From positions 1 through 13,477 of the forward strand of contig DDQV01000102.1 in NCBI GenBank assembly GCA_002342785.1: a stretch of 13,477 nucleotides of DNA, in the 5' to 3' direction. Shown here piece by piece: positions 1 to 8,046 of this stretch. The notes under the pieces were generated by a model. It did not search any database, had not been told where the DNA came from, and saw only the letters and a list, made by a program, of their open reading frames with translations. Source of the DNA: Fusobacteriaceae bacterium UBA2433. GTDB taxonomy: Bacteria > Fusobacteriota > Fusobacteriia > Fusobacteriales > Fusobacteriaceae. The position numbers and the translations under genes were made by a program. The stretch's first letter is position 1; the number at the start of each line of letters is the position of its first letter.

Positions 1-15
1 ATAGTGATAAAGTAA

Positions 16-180
16 TCGTTAGAGATATTAAATGATACTTGGGATATTTTTTATTTAAGAGCTAATGAAAAACTTTTAAATTTAGGAATGAATATAAAAT
101 TCTACAAATAAAATATTTTGTTATATTTAAAGATGGTTAAGTATTAATGGGGTTAAAAAAAGATAACTAATTTAAGAAAA
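16..180 (+). pseudogene. Decayed 5' fragment of a WaaY-like LPS kinase gene
   Basis: The frame 16-111 encodes a stretch ending NDTWDIFYLRANEKLLNLG and then a stop. This lines up with residues 2-26 of the intact kinase at 2092 (KEEYKNWDIYYLEVDKKLLNLG region). From about 121 to 180 the DNA again matches that gene closely, around its positions 2319-2378 (the TRFKDGEVL...ITNLKK part), but with stops at the E of KDGE and further on, and a one-base insertion in the A run. About 120 bases present between these two blocks in the intact gene are missing here. No start codon or SD is visible and the 3' half is absent. I read this as a broken duplicate of the 2092 gene; the alignment was made by eye. 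Confidence 0.75.
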
Positions 181-201
181 AATATATAAGGAGAGGAAGA
201 G

Positions 202-879
202 ATGAAGGGGAAAACAAGGAAAAAAATAATTGATATTTTTCGTTATATAATGGGATTTCCTAAATCTATATATATAAATTTTAAATATTTTCCATTGAAA
301 ATAGCTATAAAATTACCTATATATGTTTCGCACAAAGTTAAATTTCAAAATCTTGAGGGAGAAATAATTTTAGGTAAAATTAAACCTGGAATTGTCAGAA
401 TAGGATTTGGAAGTGTTGAAAATTATGATTTCAAGTATACTAGAACATCATTAAATTTTAATGGGAAAATATATTTTGAAGGAAAAGCTAAAATTGGTTA
501 TGGAAGTAAAATATCTAATGAAGGAACTTTAATTTTAGGTGATAATTTTCAAATTTCAGCAGCAAGTACTATAATTTGTAGAAAAAAAATAAAATTTGGA
601 GAAAATAATTTAATAGCATGGGATAGTGTAATAATGGACACAGATCATCATCATATATATAATTTTAATGAAGAAAAAATAAACGAAAATAGAGATATAA
701 ATATTGGAAATAATGTTTGGATAGGTGCTAAGGTTTTTATATTAAAAGGAAGCCAAATTCCCAATGATTCCGTTGTAGGAGCAGGAAGTATTGTAAGCAA
801 AAAAATAACAGAAGCAAATGTTATAATTTCAGGAAATCCTGCAAAAATTGTAAGAAAAAATATTAAATGGAAAGAGTAG
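202..879 (+). CDS. Hexapeptide-repeat (left-handed beta-helix) acyltransferase
   Basis: This 225-residue protein is likely a cytoplasmic O-acyltransferase (usually acetyl-CoA dependent) acting on a saccharide. The first ~60 residues are basic and variable. From about residue 95 to 217 it shows repeated hexapeptide turns such as IGYGSK, LGDNFQ, FGENNL, IGNNVWIGAK and VGAGSIV. The segment DTDHHH at 146-151 supplies the His expected in the active site of WbbJ/NodL-type acetyltransferases, and the C-terminal GNPAK motif (211-215) is typical of the family. The ATG at 202 follows a purine-rich GGAGAGG site. It sits directly after the broken kinase fragment and before a GT9 gene, so an LPS sugar is the likely acceptor. 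The acyl group and the exact substrate cannot be told from sequence. Confidence 0.9.
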   Translation: MKGKTRKKIIDIFRYIMGFPKSIYINFKYFPLKIAIKLPIYVSHKVKFQNLEGEIILGKIKPGIVRIGFGSVENYDFKYTRTSLNFNGKIYFEGKAKIGYGSKISNEGTLILGDNFQISAASTIICRKKIKFGENNLIAWDSVIMDTDHHHIYNFNEEKINENRDINIGNNVWIGAKVFILKGSQIPNDSVVGAGSIVSKKITEANVIISGNPAKIVRKNIKWKE

Positions 880-1004
880 TCTTAAAATTAATTGTTTAAT
901 AGAGGCATCTATTTGATATTAAAAATATTCCTTTTTATGATTTCAAGAAGTGAAATTATATCGATAAAAAAAATATCTGTGGTAGAAAAAAGAGGGGAGA
1001 AATC

Positions 1005-2054
1005 ATGAAAAAAATATTAATAGTAAGATTTAAACAAATAGGAGATTCTGTGTTAGCAACTCCTATTTGTGAGTCACTTCGAAGAACATATCCTAATGCT
1101 AGAATAGATTATATAGTTTATGATCATATAGCGCCTTTATTTGAAGGACATCCAGCAATAGATAATGTAATATCTATAACTAAGGAAGAGAGGAAAAATC
1201 CTTTAAAATATATAGCTAAGGTGTGGAAAGTAACTAGATTAAAATATGATATTATAATAGATATAATGTCTACTCCTAAATCTGAATTTTTCACATTATT
1301 TGGTAGATCAGCAGAATATCGTATAGGTCGATGGAAACCTAAAAGAGGCTATACTTATACTCATTCAGTGAAAGAACCAAAGGTGTCTCGTGATAAGGTA
1401 GATAAATTTTTACATATGTTAAAGCCATTAGAAGAAGCAGGAATAAAGATAAAGTATGACACAACTTATAGGATAGTATTGGCAGATAAAGAAAAAAATA
1501 TGATGAAAGATAGGATGGTAGAGGCAGGGATAGATTTTAATAAACCTGTCTTTGCATTTGCTATAAATAGTAGAAGACCTGAAAAGATGTGGAATCCTGA
1601 AAAAATGAAAAAATTGATTACAGTTATTTTAGATAGATATGACGCTCAAGGAGTATTTTATTATTCACCAGCAGAGAAAGAATTTGCAAAAAATATGCAC
1701 AGTGAATTAGAGATGAGATCAGATATTTTTTCTAATATAACGACTAAATCTATAAGGGAATTAGCTATGTTACTTTCTAATTGTGATATGTTTATTGGTA
1801 ATGAAGGCGGACCGAGACATATTGCTCAAGGATTAGATATACCTAGTTTTGCTATATTTTCAATGGGAGCAGAGAAGAAAGAATGGTTATCTAATGCCAA
1901 TGATAGACATAGAGGAATAGAAGTAAATGATTTTATTAAAGAACTAAACGTAGAGATACCAAAAAACTCTAAAGATAAGTATGAGTTAATAACTCCTGAA
2001 AGGATTTTACCAATAATAGATGAGATGATAGGTAAATATGTAAAAATAAAATAA
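1005..2054 (+). CDS. Glycosyltransferase family 9 protein, heptosyltransferase-like
   Basis: This 349-residue cytoplasmic enzyme of the ADP-heptose:LPS heptosyltransferase family (GT9, GT-B fold) would add heptose to the inner core or nascent saccharide. The N-terminus KKILIVRFKQIGDSVLATP matches the family's acceptor-side motif. The nucleotide-sugar side shows NEGGPRHIAQGLDIPSFAIF (about 263-285), the counterpart of the usual D/N-x-GPxHxA motif. Length is normal for the family. The ATG follows AGAGGGGAG at good spacing. It lacks the C-terminal Cys-rich tail seen in the second GT9 gene at 11121, so the two are different subfamilies; this one is more WaaC/WaaQ-like than WaaF-like. The WaaY-type kinase gene follows after 37 bases, suggesting co-transcription and action on the same core region. 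Confidence 0.92.
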   Translation: MKKILIVRFKQIGDSVLATPICESLRRTYPNARIDYIVYDHIAPLFEGHPAIDNVISITKEERKNPLKYIAKVWKVTRLKYDIIIDIMSTPKSEFFTLFGRSAEYRIGRWKPKRGYTYTHSVKEPKVSRDKVDKFLHMLKPLEEAGIKIKYDTTYRIVLADKEKNMMKDRMVEAGIDFNKPVFAFAINSRRPEKMWNPEKMKKLITVILDRYDAQGVFYYSPAEKEFAKNMHSELEMRSDIFSNITTKSIRELAMLLSNCDMFIGNEGGPRHIAQGLDIPSFAIFSMGAEKKEWLSNANDRHRGIEVNDFIKELNVEIPKNSKDKYELITPERILPIIDEMIGKYVKIK

Positions 2055-2091
2055 AAGAAGTAAAAGTAATACTAAAATTATAGGTGGTAAT

Positions 2092-2820
2092 ATGAAAATT
2101 CTAAAAGAAGAATATAAAAATTGGGATATTTATTATTTAGAAGTTGATAAAAAGCTCCTAAATTTAGGTGAAAATTTAGCTGATGGAAAAAAACTAAATA
2201 TTACAAATATATATAAAGAAAGCCAACGAAATTATGTAGCTAAAATAAAATTTAATAATAAATATTATGTATTAAAATCTCCCAGAAATGAATTTAGAAT
2301 TCCACAAAGAAGATTTTTTACTAGATTTAAAGATGGTGAAGTATTAACGACATTAAAAAATATAACTAATTTAAAAAAAAGAGGATTAGATATTTTTGCT
2401 ACTCCCTTTTTAGCTATGGTTAAGAGAGAAAAAGGTGTGATAATAGAATCTTATATAATATTAGAGTATATAGATGGAAAAGATGCAGGAGAGAAAAAAA
2501 ATGAAGCTATAGAGTTAGTAAAAAAAATGCATTCTTTTAAAGTTTATCATGGAGATTTTAATCCTGGAAATTTTGTATTTGATGGAGATAAATTAAAAGT
2601 AATTGATACTCAGGCAAAAAAATATTGGTTTGGAGAATATCGTGCTCATTATGATATGTTAACGATGAAAATAGATTCATATCGTGAGATGAAATATCCA
2701 TATAAAAAAGATTTTTGGTTTTATTTGGCCTTATTTATGAAAAGATTAAAAAGATTAAGATCCATTGAAAAAATCAAAAAGTGGAAAAAAAAGAAAAGAG
2801 ATCAAGGTTGGAAAATATAA
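2092..2820 (+). CDS. LPS core heptose kinase, WaaY/RfaY-like
   Basis: This 242-residue kinase-fold protein is expected to phosphorylate a heptose of the LPS inner core with ATP at the cytoplasmic side of the membrane. Lys62 (YYVLKSP) is the likely ATP-binding lysine. YHGDFNPGNF at 152-161 is the catalytic loop, with Asp155 and Asn160, and IDTQAKK from 171 holds the metal-binding Asp172. The RFKDGEVLTTLKN segment (78-90) resembles the WaaY helix region. The C-terminus is very basic (KRLKRLRSIEKIKKWKKKK), which could help membrane or LPS association. The ATG follows TAGGTGG. It is the best-preserved relative of the fragment at 16-180 and of the remnant at 3038-3109. Family assignment is good; the phosphorylated position is inferred. 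Confidence 0.9.
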   Translation: MKILKEEYKNWDIYYLEVDKKLLNLGENLADGKKLNITNIYKESQRNYVAKIKFNNKYYVLKSPRNEFRIPQRRFFTRFKDGEVLTTLKNITNLKKRGLDIFATPFLAMVKREKGVIIESYIILEYIDGKDAGEKKNEAIELVKKMHSFKVYHGDFNPGNFVFDGDKLKVIDTQAKKYWFGEYRAHYDMLTMKIDSYREMKYPYKKDFWFYLALFMKRLKRLRSIEKIKKWKKKKRDQGWKI

Positions 2821-3037
2821 GAAGTAATCATTATTTATAAGATTCTATAATTTGCCTTATAAAGATTTGATGAAACAAATAAGTTATAAATACAAAGGTT
2901 GATTTTTAAAGATCCAAATAAGAGGTTGGTTTTATAGCCTAATTTCATTGACTTAGAATTGGTATTATTATGTATATAATAATCATAAAATTTAAATGTT
3001 TATTATAAGAATATAATGATCTTAAAGAGATCGGTAA

Positions 3038-3109
3038 AAACAGAAAAAATTGAATAAAAAGTGGTTTAGATTAGATGAAATAGAGGTTGTTAAAAGGTGG
3101 AGAAAATAG
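3038..3109 (+). pseudogene. Probable C-terminal remnant of an LPS kinase gene
   Basis: This 23-codon open stretch ends at TAG and includes the residues LDEIEVVKRWRK. That lines up with LRSIEKIKKWKK near the C-terminus of the intact kinase encoded at 2092-2820, sharing L, I, E, K, W and K in register plus several conservative changes. Upstream the frame is closed by a TAA at 3035, and there is no start or SD. I interpret it as the tail of a second decayed kinase copy. The match is short and lysine-rich, so chance similarity is possible. Confidence 0.4.
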
Positions 3110-3117
3110 ACAAAATT

Positions 3118-3152
3118 AGAGTATAGGATGTCTATTTAATATACTCTTTTTT
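3118..3152 (+). terminator. Rho-independent terminator before the GT2 gene
   Basis: AGAGTATA (3118-3125) pairs perfectly with TATACTCT (3140-3147) around a 14-base loop, and the second arm runs into six T (3147-3152). It would end transcription coming from the kinase gene or its decayed neighbour. The stem has only two G-C pairs. Confidence 0.65.
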
Positions 3153-3166
3153 ATTATTTAGAAAAT

Positions 3167-3172
3167 TATAAT
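3167..3172 (+). promoter_or_regulatory. Possible -10 box for the GT2 gene
   Basis: A perfect TATAAT lies about 15 bases after the terminator T-run and about 66 bases before the GT2 start. No good -35 is seen at the right distance, and such hexamers are common in AT-rich DNA. The placement after a terminator is the main support. Confidence 0.3.
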
Positions 3173-3226
3173 AGTCAAATATTGTAAAAATTTATTTTTT
3201 TAATGAAGAAAATAAAAAATTAAAAT

Positions 3227-3235
3227 AAGGATGTG
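3227..3235 (+). promoter_or_regulatory. Ribosome binding site deciding the GT2 start
   Basis: AAGGATGTG differs from the ideal AAGGAGGTG at one base. The in-frame GTG at 3233 lies inside this site and cannot be its start, whereas the ATG at 3239 is correctly spaced from the core. The start is therefore placed at 3239. Confidence 0.65.
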
Positions 3236-3238
3236 AAA

Positions 3239-4138
3239 ATGAATAAACTTATAAGTATTATAATACCAGCATATAAAGTAGAAAAGTATATTTCTAAATG
3301 TATAGAAAGTATACAGTCTTCTTCTTATAAGAATTGGGAGTTAATTATTATAAATGACTGTAGTCCAGATAATACAGAAAATATAATTCTCAATTATGCA
3401 TCATTTGATAGTAGGATTACATATCTAAGAAATGACTTTAATTTAAAAGCCTCGGAATCTAGAAACAAAGGATTATTACAAGCAAAAGGTGACTATATAT
3501 TATTTGTTGATGCGGATGATTATATTTCCCCCAAATGGATAGAAAATCTTTTGATAGCGGCAGAAAAAGAAGAAGCAGATGTGGTAATTGGAAAGAGCAT
3601 AGAGTTTAATGATTCTGAATCAAAAGATTATAAAATAACAGATTTAGATAGTTCTAAAGTAATTAGTTATAAAAATATGAGAATGAATAGAAATTCTGTT
3701 TTATGGAATAAACTTTACAAAAAATCTCTAATTTCAAAACATAGATTTAACAAAGATGTAAAAACAGGACAGGATCTTTTATTTAATTATTTAGTCTTGG
3801 CTAAAGCAAATAAAATTTATTATACAGATAAAGGATATTATTATTATAGATTGGATAATCAAAATTCTATAACAAGAACAAAGTCTAAAAAAGATATTAT
3901 AGAAAGTTATATAAAAACTTTGAAAGTAATGGGAACTTATAATAAAAATATAAAAGAGATAAATTCTATAACTATGTATAAAATTGCCGAAGCAATATTA
4001 TTTAACTGGTATCAGATGAAGAGTATAGAAAAAACAGATTTAGAACTTCCTATAAAAGAGATAAGAAAGATATCAAAGTTTTTACCAGAAAAAATATGGG
4101 TTAAAGTAATGAGTAAAAAAGTGAGGAGAAAACTATAG
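3239..4138 (+). CDS. Glycosyltransferase family 2 protein
   Basis: This 299-residue GT-A enzyme is expected to transfer a sugar from a nucleotide donor to the growing LPS or O-saccharide in the cytoplasm. The N-terminus has the GT2 signature ISIIIPAYK followed by a nucleotide-binding NDCSPDNT (39-46). SRNKGLLQAKGDY (74-86) leads to the metal-binding FVDADD (89-94; Asp91, Asp93). A GQDLLFN segment further on is in the place of the usual ED catalytic-base motif. The C-terminus is basic (VMSKKVRRKL) and no transmembrane helix is evident. Start chosen at ATG 3239; a GTG two codons earlier overlaps the SD. Donor and acceptor cannot be predicted from sequence alone. Confidence 0.92.
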   Translation: MNKLISIIIPAYKVEKYISKCIESIQSSSYKNWELIIINDCSPDNTENIILNYASFDSRITYLRNDFNLKASESRNKGLLQAKGDYILFVDADDYISPKWIENLLIAAEKEEADVVIGKSIEFNDSESKDYKITDLDSSKVISYKNMRMNRNSVLWNKLYKKSLISKHRFNKDVKTGQDLLFNYLVLAKANKIYYTDKGYYYYRLDNQNSITRTKSKKDIIESYIKTLKVMGTYNKNIKEINSITMYKIAEAILFNWYQMKSIEKTDLELPIKEIRKISKFLPEKIWVKVMSKKVRRKL

Positions 4139-4198
4139 ATAATAAAATTTTTAAAAATTAAAGAATATATTTTTTTGAAATAAGGAGGAAGAATTAAG

Positions 4199-4714
4199 AT
4201 GAAGCTTTATTGTTTAAAAGAATATATAAAGGGAGAAATATCATCTAGTTACAGAAAAATCCCAAGTAAAATAAGAAAGGATCCTATTAAAAATTTTTTA
4301 CTTTATTATAGATTTGCTTATATATTACATAGAAAGAAAAGTAAATTTTTAAAAAAAATTGCTAGGAAAATAAAAGTAAAAATATTTTATAAATTTTCGG
4401 TAGATATAAATTTAGATGCTGAAATTGATATGGGATTTTCTCCAAGTCACTTGTCTGGAATAGTTATAGGACCTTGTAAAATTGGTAAAAATTTTAATTT
4501 AAGACAGCAAGTAACATTGGGAAGAGTAAGAAAAAATGGAGGATATCCGGAGTTGGGGAACAATATTTATATGGGAGCAGGATCGAAGATTATAGGGCAT
4601 GTAAAAATAGGAAATAACGTGAAAATAGGAGCTATGAGCTTAGTGTTAAAAGACTGTGATGAAAATAGTACATATGTAGGAATACCTGCAAAAAAGATAA
4701 CTAGTAAAAAATAA
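4199..4714 (+). CDS. Serine-acetyltransferase-like sugar O-acetyltransferase
   Basis: This 171-residue left-handed beta-helix protein is related to CysE but is probably a saccharide O-acetyltransferase. A basic helical N-terminus of about 65 residues precedes the hexapeptide domain. GFSPSHLSGIVIGP (79-92) carries His84, the counterpart of the CysE catalytic His, and QVTLGRVRKNGG (104-115) corresponds to the CysE SVTLGG-type turn. The second CysE active-site His, in the GGDRHPK segment, is missing: here the sequence reads GGYPELG. Length is far below full CysE (about 270), lacking its N-terminal hexamer domain. It has an AAGGAGG site 10 bases ahead of the ATG. Sitting between a GT2 and a GT56 gene, it more likely decorates LPS than makes O-acetylserine. 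Confidence 0.85.
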   Translation: MKLYCLKEYIKGEISSSYRKIPSKIRKDPIKNFLLYYRFAYILHRKKSKFLKKIARKIKVKIFYKFSVDINLDAEIDMGFSPSHLSGIVIGPCKIGKNFNLRQQVTLGRVRKNGGYPELGNNIYMGAGSKIIGHVKIGNNVKIGAMSLVLKDCDENSTYVGIPAKKITSKK

Positions 4715-4856
4715 TTTGAAATATTATAGAAATTTTAAAAGAGATAAATAGAAATTATCTTATTGAAAAAAATCAAAATCAAGTTAAGATTTTATAAAAA
4801 ATAAAAAATTTATATAATAAAAAAATTTACTAAATAATCAAAGATAGGGAGGATTA

Positions 4857-5924
4857 ATGAAATATTTACATATAATGCATAATGAAAAATTCAATAAAGC
4901 TTATATAGATTTTATTAATAAAAATTTTAATTCTAAAGAACATTTATTTCTATTTTTAGGTGGTAGTAAAACAATAGAAATTCCAAATTATCCAAATGTG
5001 ATAGTGGGAAGTAAAAAGGGTGGATTAGAAAGAAAAATTAATTGGAATAGTCTATTGTTTAGACATGGTTATAAGTCAGAAAAAATATTTTTACATGGTC
5101 TTTGGAATGATAAAGTAATTAATTTTTTGTTTATTAATTCTTTTTTATTAAAAAAATGTAACTGGATAATTTGGGGTGGAGATTTATATGCTTATAAAAC
5201 TCCTAAATTAACATTTAAATCAAGATTTCATGAATTTATGAGAGCATTTTGTATAAAAAGATTTGGAGGAATAATTGCTCTTTCCATGGGTGACTATGGT
5301 TTAGCTAAAAAATGGTATAGAACAAAAGCTAAAGGATATCAAGGGATGTATATTAATCCAGTGAATTTAGAGATGTTAGATAATTTAGAAAAAAAAGAAA
5401 AAAAAGAAATTATAATACAGGTTGGGAATTCGGCAGATCCTTCTAATAACTATGAAGAAGTATTTGAACTAATAGAAAAATTTAAAGGTGAAAACATTAA
5501 AATAATTGTTCCTTTATCATATGGAAATAAAGAATATGCCAAAAAAATAAATCAATTAGGTCAAGAAATCTTTGGGAATAAATTTGAAGGATTAATGAAA
5601 TTCATGAAGCCGGAAGAATATACACAACATTTATCAAGTGTTGACATATTAATTTTTAATCATAAACGCCAACAAGGATTAGGAAATATTTATGCACTAG
5701 CTTACTTAGAAAAAAAAATATATATAAGAGATGATATATCCAGTTGGAATTTTTTAAAAAAAGATTTAGGTTTTGAAATTAATTCAACTAATAAAATAAA
5801 AATTATGGACTTTAAAGAATTTATTTTTGTAAATGGAGAAAAATCAAATAAAACAATGGCTTTAAATACTGTGTATTCAGAAATATATATTAAAAATTTG
5901 TGGAATAAAATATTTAAGGAGTAA
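4857..5924 (+). CDS. GT56 (WecF-like) 4-acetamido-4,6-dideoxyhexosyltransferase
   Basis: This 355-residue protein resembles WecF/RffT, the GT56 enzyme that transfers Fuc4NAc from TDP-Fuc4NAc during enterobacterial common antigen synthesis. Visible family hallmarks are the opening KYLHIMHNEKFN, WGGDLY near 106-111, VGNSADPSNNYEE near 189-201, VPLSYGNKEY near 218-227, and DILIFNHKRQQGLGNI near 263-278. Length fits the family. It is a cytoplasmic GT-B-like protein without signal peptide. AGGGAGG precedes the ATG by 4 bases. It is first in a compact block: the next gene starts 4 bases after its stop, and its last codons carry that gene's SD. The neighbouring aminotransferase, acetyltransferase, rmlA and rmlB provide the pathway for such a donor, which supports the call. 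The acceptor here is presumably LPS rather than common antigen (inference). Confidence 0.88.
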   Translation: MKYLHIMHNEKFNKAYIDFINKNFNSKEHLFLFLGGSKTIEIPNYPNVIVGSKKGGLERKINWNSLLFRHGYKSEKIFLHGLWNDKVINFLFINSFLLKKCNWIIWGGDLYAYKTPKLTFKSRFHEFMRAFCIKRFGGIIALSMGDYGLAKKWYRTKAKGYQGMYINPVNLEMLDNLEKKEKKEIIIQVGNSADPSNNYEEVFELIEKFKGENIKIIVPLSYGNKEYAKKINQLGQEIFGNKFEGLMKFMKPEEYTQHLSSVDILIFNHKRQQGLGNIYALAYLEKKIYIRDDISSWNFLKKDLGFEINSTNKIKIMDFKEFIFVNGEKSNKTMALNTVYSEIYIKNLWNKIFKE

Positions 5925-5928
5925 ATAA

Positions 5929-6504
5929 ATGGGATTTATTACAAAAGAAGAATTAAATAAAATAGGCTTTAAATCGTTAGGAGAAAATATTTTAATAAGT
6001 GATAAATGTAGTATATATTCACCAGAAAAAATCTCTATAGGAAGTAATGTTAGAATTGATGATTTTAGTATTTTAAGTGGTGATTTAAAAATAGGTTCAT
6101 ATATTCATATAGCAGCGGGTTGCTATTTGTATGGAGGGGAAAGTGGAATAGAAATGATGGATTTTTCAGGGCTATCTTCAAGAGTTTCTATATATGCAGC
6201 TTCTGATGATTATACAGGTAAAAGTTTGACAAATCCAACTGTACCAGAAAAATATAAAAGAATATTAAAAGGAAAAGTAACAATAGAGAAACATGTAATA
6301 ATAGGTTCAAGTACGGTAATACTTCCAAGATTAACAATAAGAGAAGGTGCATCTGTGGGAGCTCAAAGTTTAGTTATAAAAAACTGTGAAGAATGGATGG
6401 TATATTTTGGTTCACCTGCTATAAAATTAAAAGAAAGAAAAAAAGATTTACTAAAACTCGAAAAAGAATTTTTAAGAGAAAAAGGAGGATTAAATGGAAA
6501 ATAA
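5929..6504 (+). CDS. Hexapeptide-repeat acetyltransferase, likely N-acetylates the 4-amino sugar
   Basis: This 191-residue left-handed beta-helix protein has turns ISIGSNVRIDD, LKIGSYIHIAAG and, after an extended loop (about 70-115), VTIEKHVIIGSSTVILP and VGAQSLVIKNC. GSPAIK (161-166) is the usual C-terminal cap. His60 and His122 are candidate catalytic residues. The tail after 167 is charged and helical. Its SD (AAGGAG) lies in the last codons of the GT56 gene, and its own end overlaps the aminotransferase start by 11 bases, a sign of translational coupling. The adjacency suggests that it acetylates the amine made by that aminotransferase, giving Fuc4NAc or Qui4NAc. It is not related to WecD, which is a GNAT enzyme, so function would be analogous to VioB/FdtC-type acetylases. 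A plain O-acetyltransferase role remains possible. Confidence 0.82.
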   Translation: MGFITKEELNKIGFKSLGENILISDKCSIYSPEKISIGSNVRIDDFSILSGDLKIGSYIHIAAGCYLYGGESGIEMMDFSGLSSRVSIYAASDDYTGKSLTNPTVPEKYKRILKGKVTIEKHVIIGSSTVILPRLTIREGASVGAQSLVIKNCEEWMVYFGSPAIKLKERKKDLLKLEKEFLREKGGLNGK

Positions 6505-7624
6505 ATTTAAAAGCCCTATAATGGTTACAAAATCATTTTTACCACCAATAGAGGAATATCATAAACAAATTGAAAAAATATGGAGAACAAGTTGGTTGAC
6601 AAATATGGGTCCCTTGCATAATGAGTTTAAAGAAAAATTAAATGACTATCTAAAATGTGAAAATTTATCTTTATTTATAAATGGTCATCAGGCTTTAGAG
6701 ATTGCTATTAAATCATTAAATTTAAAAAAAGGTGGAGAAATAATAACTACACCTTTTACTTTTGCTTCTACAACTCACGCAATAACAAACACAGGATTTA
6801 AACCAGTGTTCTGTGATATAGAGATGGATCACTATAATATGGATGCTAATAAGATTGAAGAATTAATAACAGAAAATACAGTTGCTATCATGCCAGTACA
6901 TGTGTTTGGTAATCCTTGTGATGTAGAAAAAATTCAAGAGATAGCAGATAAATATAGTTTAAAAGTTATTTATGATGCAGCTCATACTTTTGGTGTAAAA
7001 ATAGATGAAAAAGGAATAGGAAGTTTTGGAGATTTATCTATGTTTTCACTCCATGCAACTAAGGTATTTAACTCTATAGAAGGTGGAGTATTGTCATTTA
7101 GAGATCCTTCTTTAAAAAGAAAAATATTGAATCTTAAAAACTTTGGTATAGAAGGTCCTGAAAGTGTTGTTGATATTGCTGGAAATGCTAAGATGAATGA
7201 ATTTCAAGCTGCAATGGGATTAGTAAATTTAAGATATGTTGATGAAGAGATAAAAAAAAGAAAGTTACTTGTTGAAAATTATAGAAGAGAACTATTAAAA
7301 ATTGAAGGAATAAAAGTTATAGAAGATATAGAGAAAGTAAAACATAACTATGCATATTTTCCTATACTTATTGATGAAAGTAAGTTTGGAATGACAAGAG
7401 ATGAACTTCATGAAAAAATGAAAGAATATAATGTGTTTACAAGAAAATATTTTTATCCATTAATTACAGATTTTCAGTGTTATAAAGGTAAATATAAAGA
7501 TGATCATCTAATAAATGCAAATTATGTAGGAGATAGAGTTATGACATTACCACTATATGGAAATTTAGATTTAGAAGATGTTTTACAAATATGTAGAATA
7601 ATTAAAAATAAATGTCAGAGTTAA
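6494..7624 (+). CDS. DegT/DnrJ/EryC1 aminotransferase, VioA/WecE-like
   Basis: This 376-residue PLP-dependent sugar aminotransferase would aminate C4 of dTDP-4-keto-6-deoxyglucose with glutamate as donor. The N-terminal WLTNMGPLHNEF (34-45) and TTPFTFASTTHA (85-96) are typical. YDAAHTFG (160-167) holds PLP-binding Asp161, and SLHATKVFNSIEGG (185-198) holds the Schiff-base Lys190. KNFGIEG and the MNEFQAAMG segment follow as expected. Overall phrasing resembles VioA (dTDP-Qui4N) more than 3-aminotransferases such as FdtB, but the stereochemistry of the product (Qui4N or Fuc4N) cannot be fixed by eye. AAAGGAGG precedes the ATG, and the start overlaps the acetyltransferase end. RmlA and RmlB encoded downstream would supply the substrate. 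Confidence 0.9.
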   Translation: MENKFKSPIMVTKSFLPPIEEYHKQIEKIWRTSWLTNMGPLHNEFKEKLNDYLKCENLSLFINGHQALEIAIKSLNLKKGGEIITTPFTFASTTHAITNTGFKPVFCDIEMDHYNMDANKIEELITENTVAIMPVHVFGNPCDVEKIQEIADKYSLKVIYDAAHTFGVKIDEKGIGSFGDLSMFSLHATKVFNSIEGGVLSFRDPSLKRKILNLKNFGIEGPESVVDIAGNAKMNEFQAAMGLVNLRYVDEEIKKRKLLVENYRRELLKIEGIKVIEDIEKVKHNYAYFPILIDESKFGMTRDELHEKMKEYNVFTRKYFYPLITDFQCYKGKYKDDHLINANYVGDRVMTLPLYGNLDLEDVLQICRIIKNKCQS

Positions 7625-7931
7625 AAAAACAAAAATTATTTTATACAGTATGTTAGATAATAGGAGAATTTAAGTAGAAAATTTTAGTATGTAATTATAA
7701 ACCTCTTAATAATAGAATAGAGGATTAGAAGCATATTATCTTTTTTATGTAATGAATTATTTTTATTTCGTGATCTAATCAAATATTTAAGATCTTTTTT
7801 GTTAAAAGACTTTAAAAGAAAAATGAAATTTGAATATATTTTTTATAACATAATTATAGATGAAATATAATAAAAAATCTACCGTATAGATATGTTAAAA
7901 TTATGCAATTTTCGTGGGATTAGAATAATTA

Positions 7932-7960
7932 TTGACAAAAATTTAGAGTAGCTAAAGAAT
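7932..7960 (+). promoter_or_regulatory. Possible promoter for rmlA
   Basis: A perfect TTGACA (7932-7937) is followed after 17 bases by AAGAAT (7955-7960), which matches TATAAT at four of six positions. It lies about 100 bases before the rmlA start in a gap without an intact gene. The -35 is strong, the -10 is poor, and the region is AT-rich. Confidence 0.35.
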
Positions 7961-8046
7961 AGTTGATTTCAATTATATAGATAACAAATTTAGCAAAATA
8001 AAAAAAATTTGATTTTAAATAAATCATAAAGAAAATGTATAAAGTT

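Larger units (their letters stand above)
2821..3238 (+). other. Long intergenic region with remnant, terminator and possible promoter
   Basis: No intact gene is visible on either strand. Short open stretches broken by stops (for example one reading FKDPNKRLVL near 2906) suggest decayed coding DNA of unknown origin. The 3' half contains a kinase-tail-like remnant (3038-3109), a terminator hairpin (3118-3152) and a TATAAT box (3167-3172) ahead of the GT2 gene; these are listed separately. Confidence 0.6.

Noticed and set aside
940..956. Perfect 6-bp hairpin ATTTCA/TGAAAT before the GT9 gene
   Set aside because: It has no T-run, is short and AT-rich, and such hairpins are expected by chance here.
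4146..4159. 14-base palindrome AATTTTTAAAAATT
   Set aside because: Pure A/T palindromes are common at this base composition and no protein-site signature is seen.
4742..4760. Hairpin AGATAA/TTATCT after the acetyltransferase gene
   Set aside because: There is no T-run after it and only one G-C pair per arm, so it is unlikely to terminate transcription.
7702..7723. CCTCT/AGAGG hairpin after the aminotransferase gene
   Set aside because: The stem is five pairs and the nearest T-run is about 17 bases further on; not convincing as a terminator.
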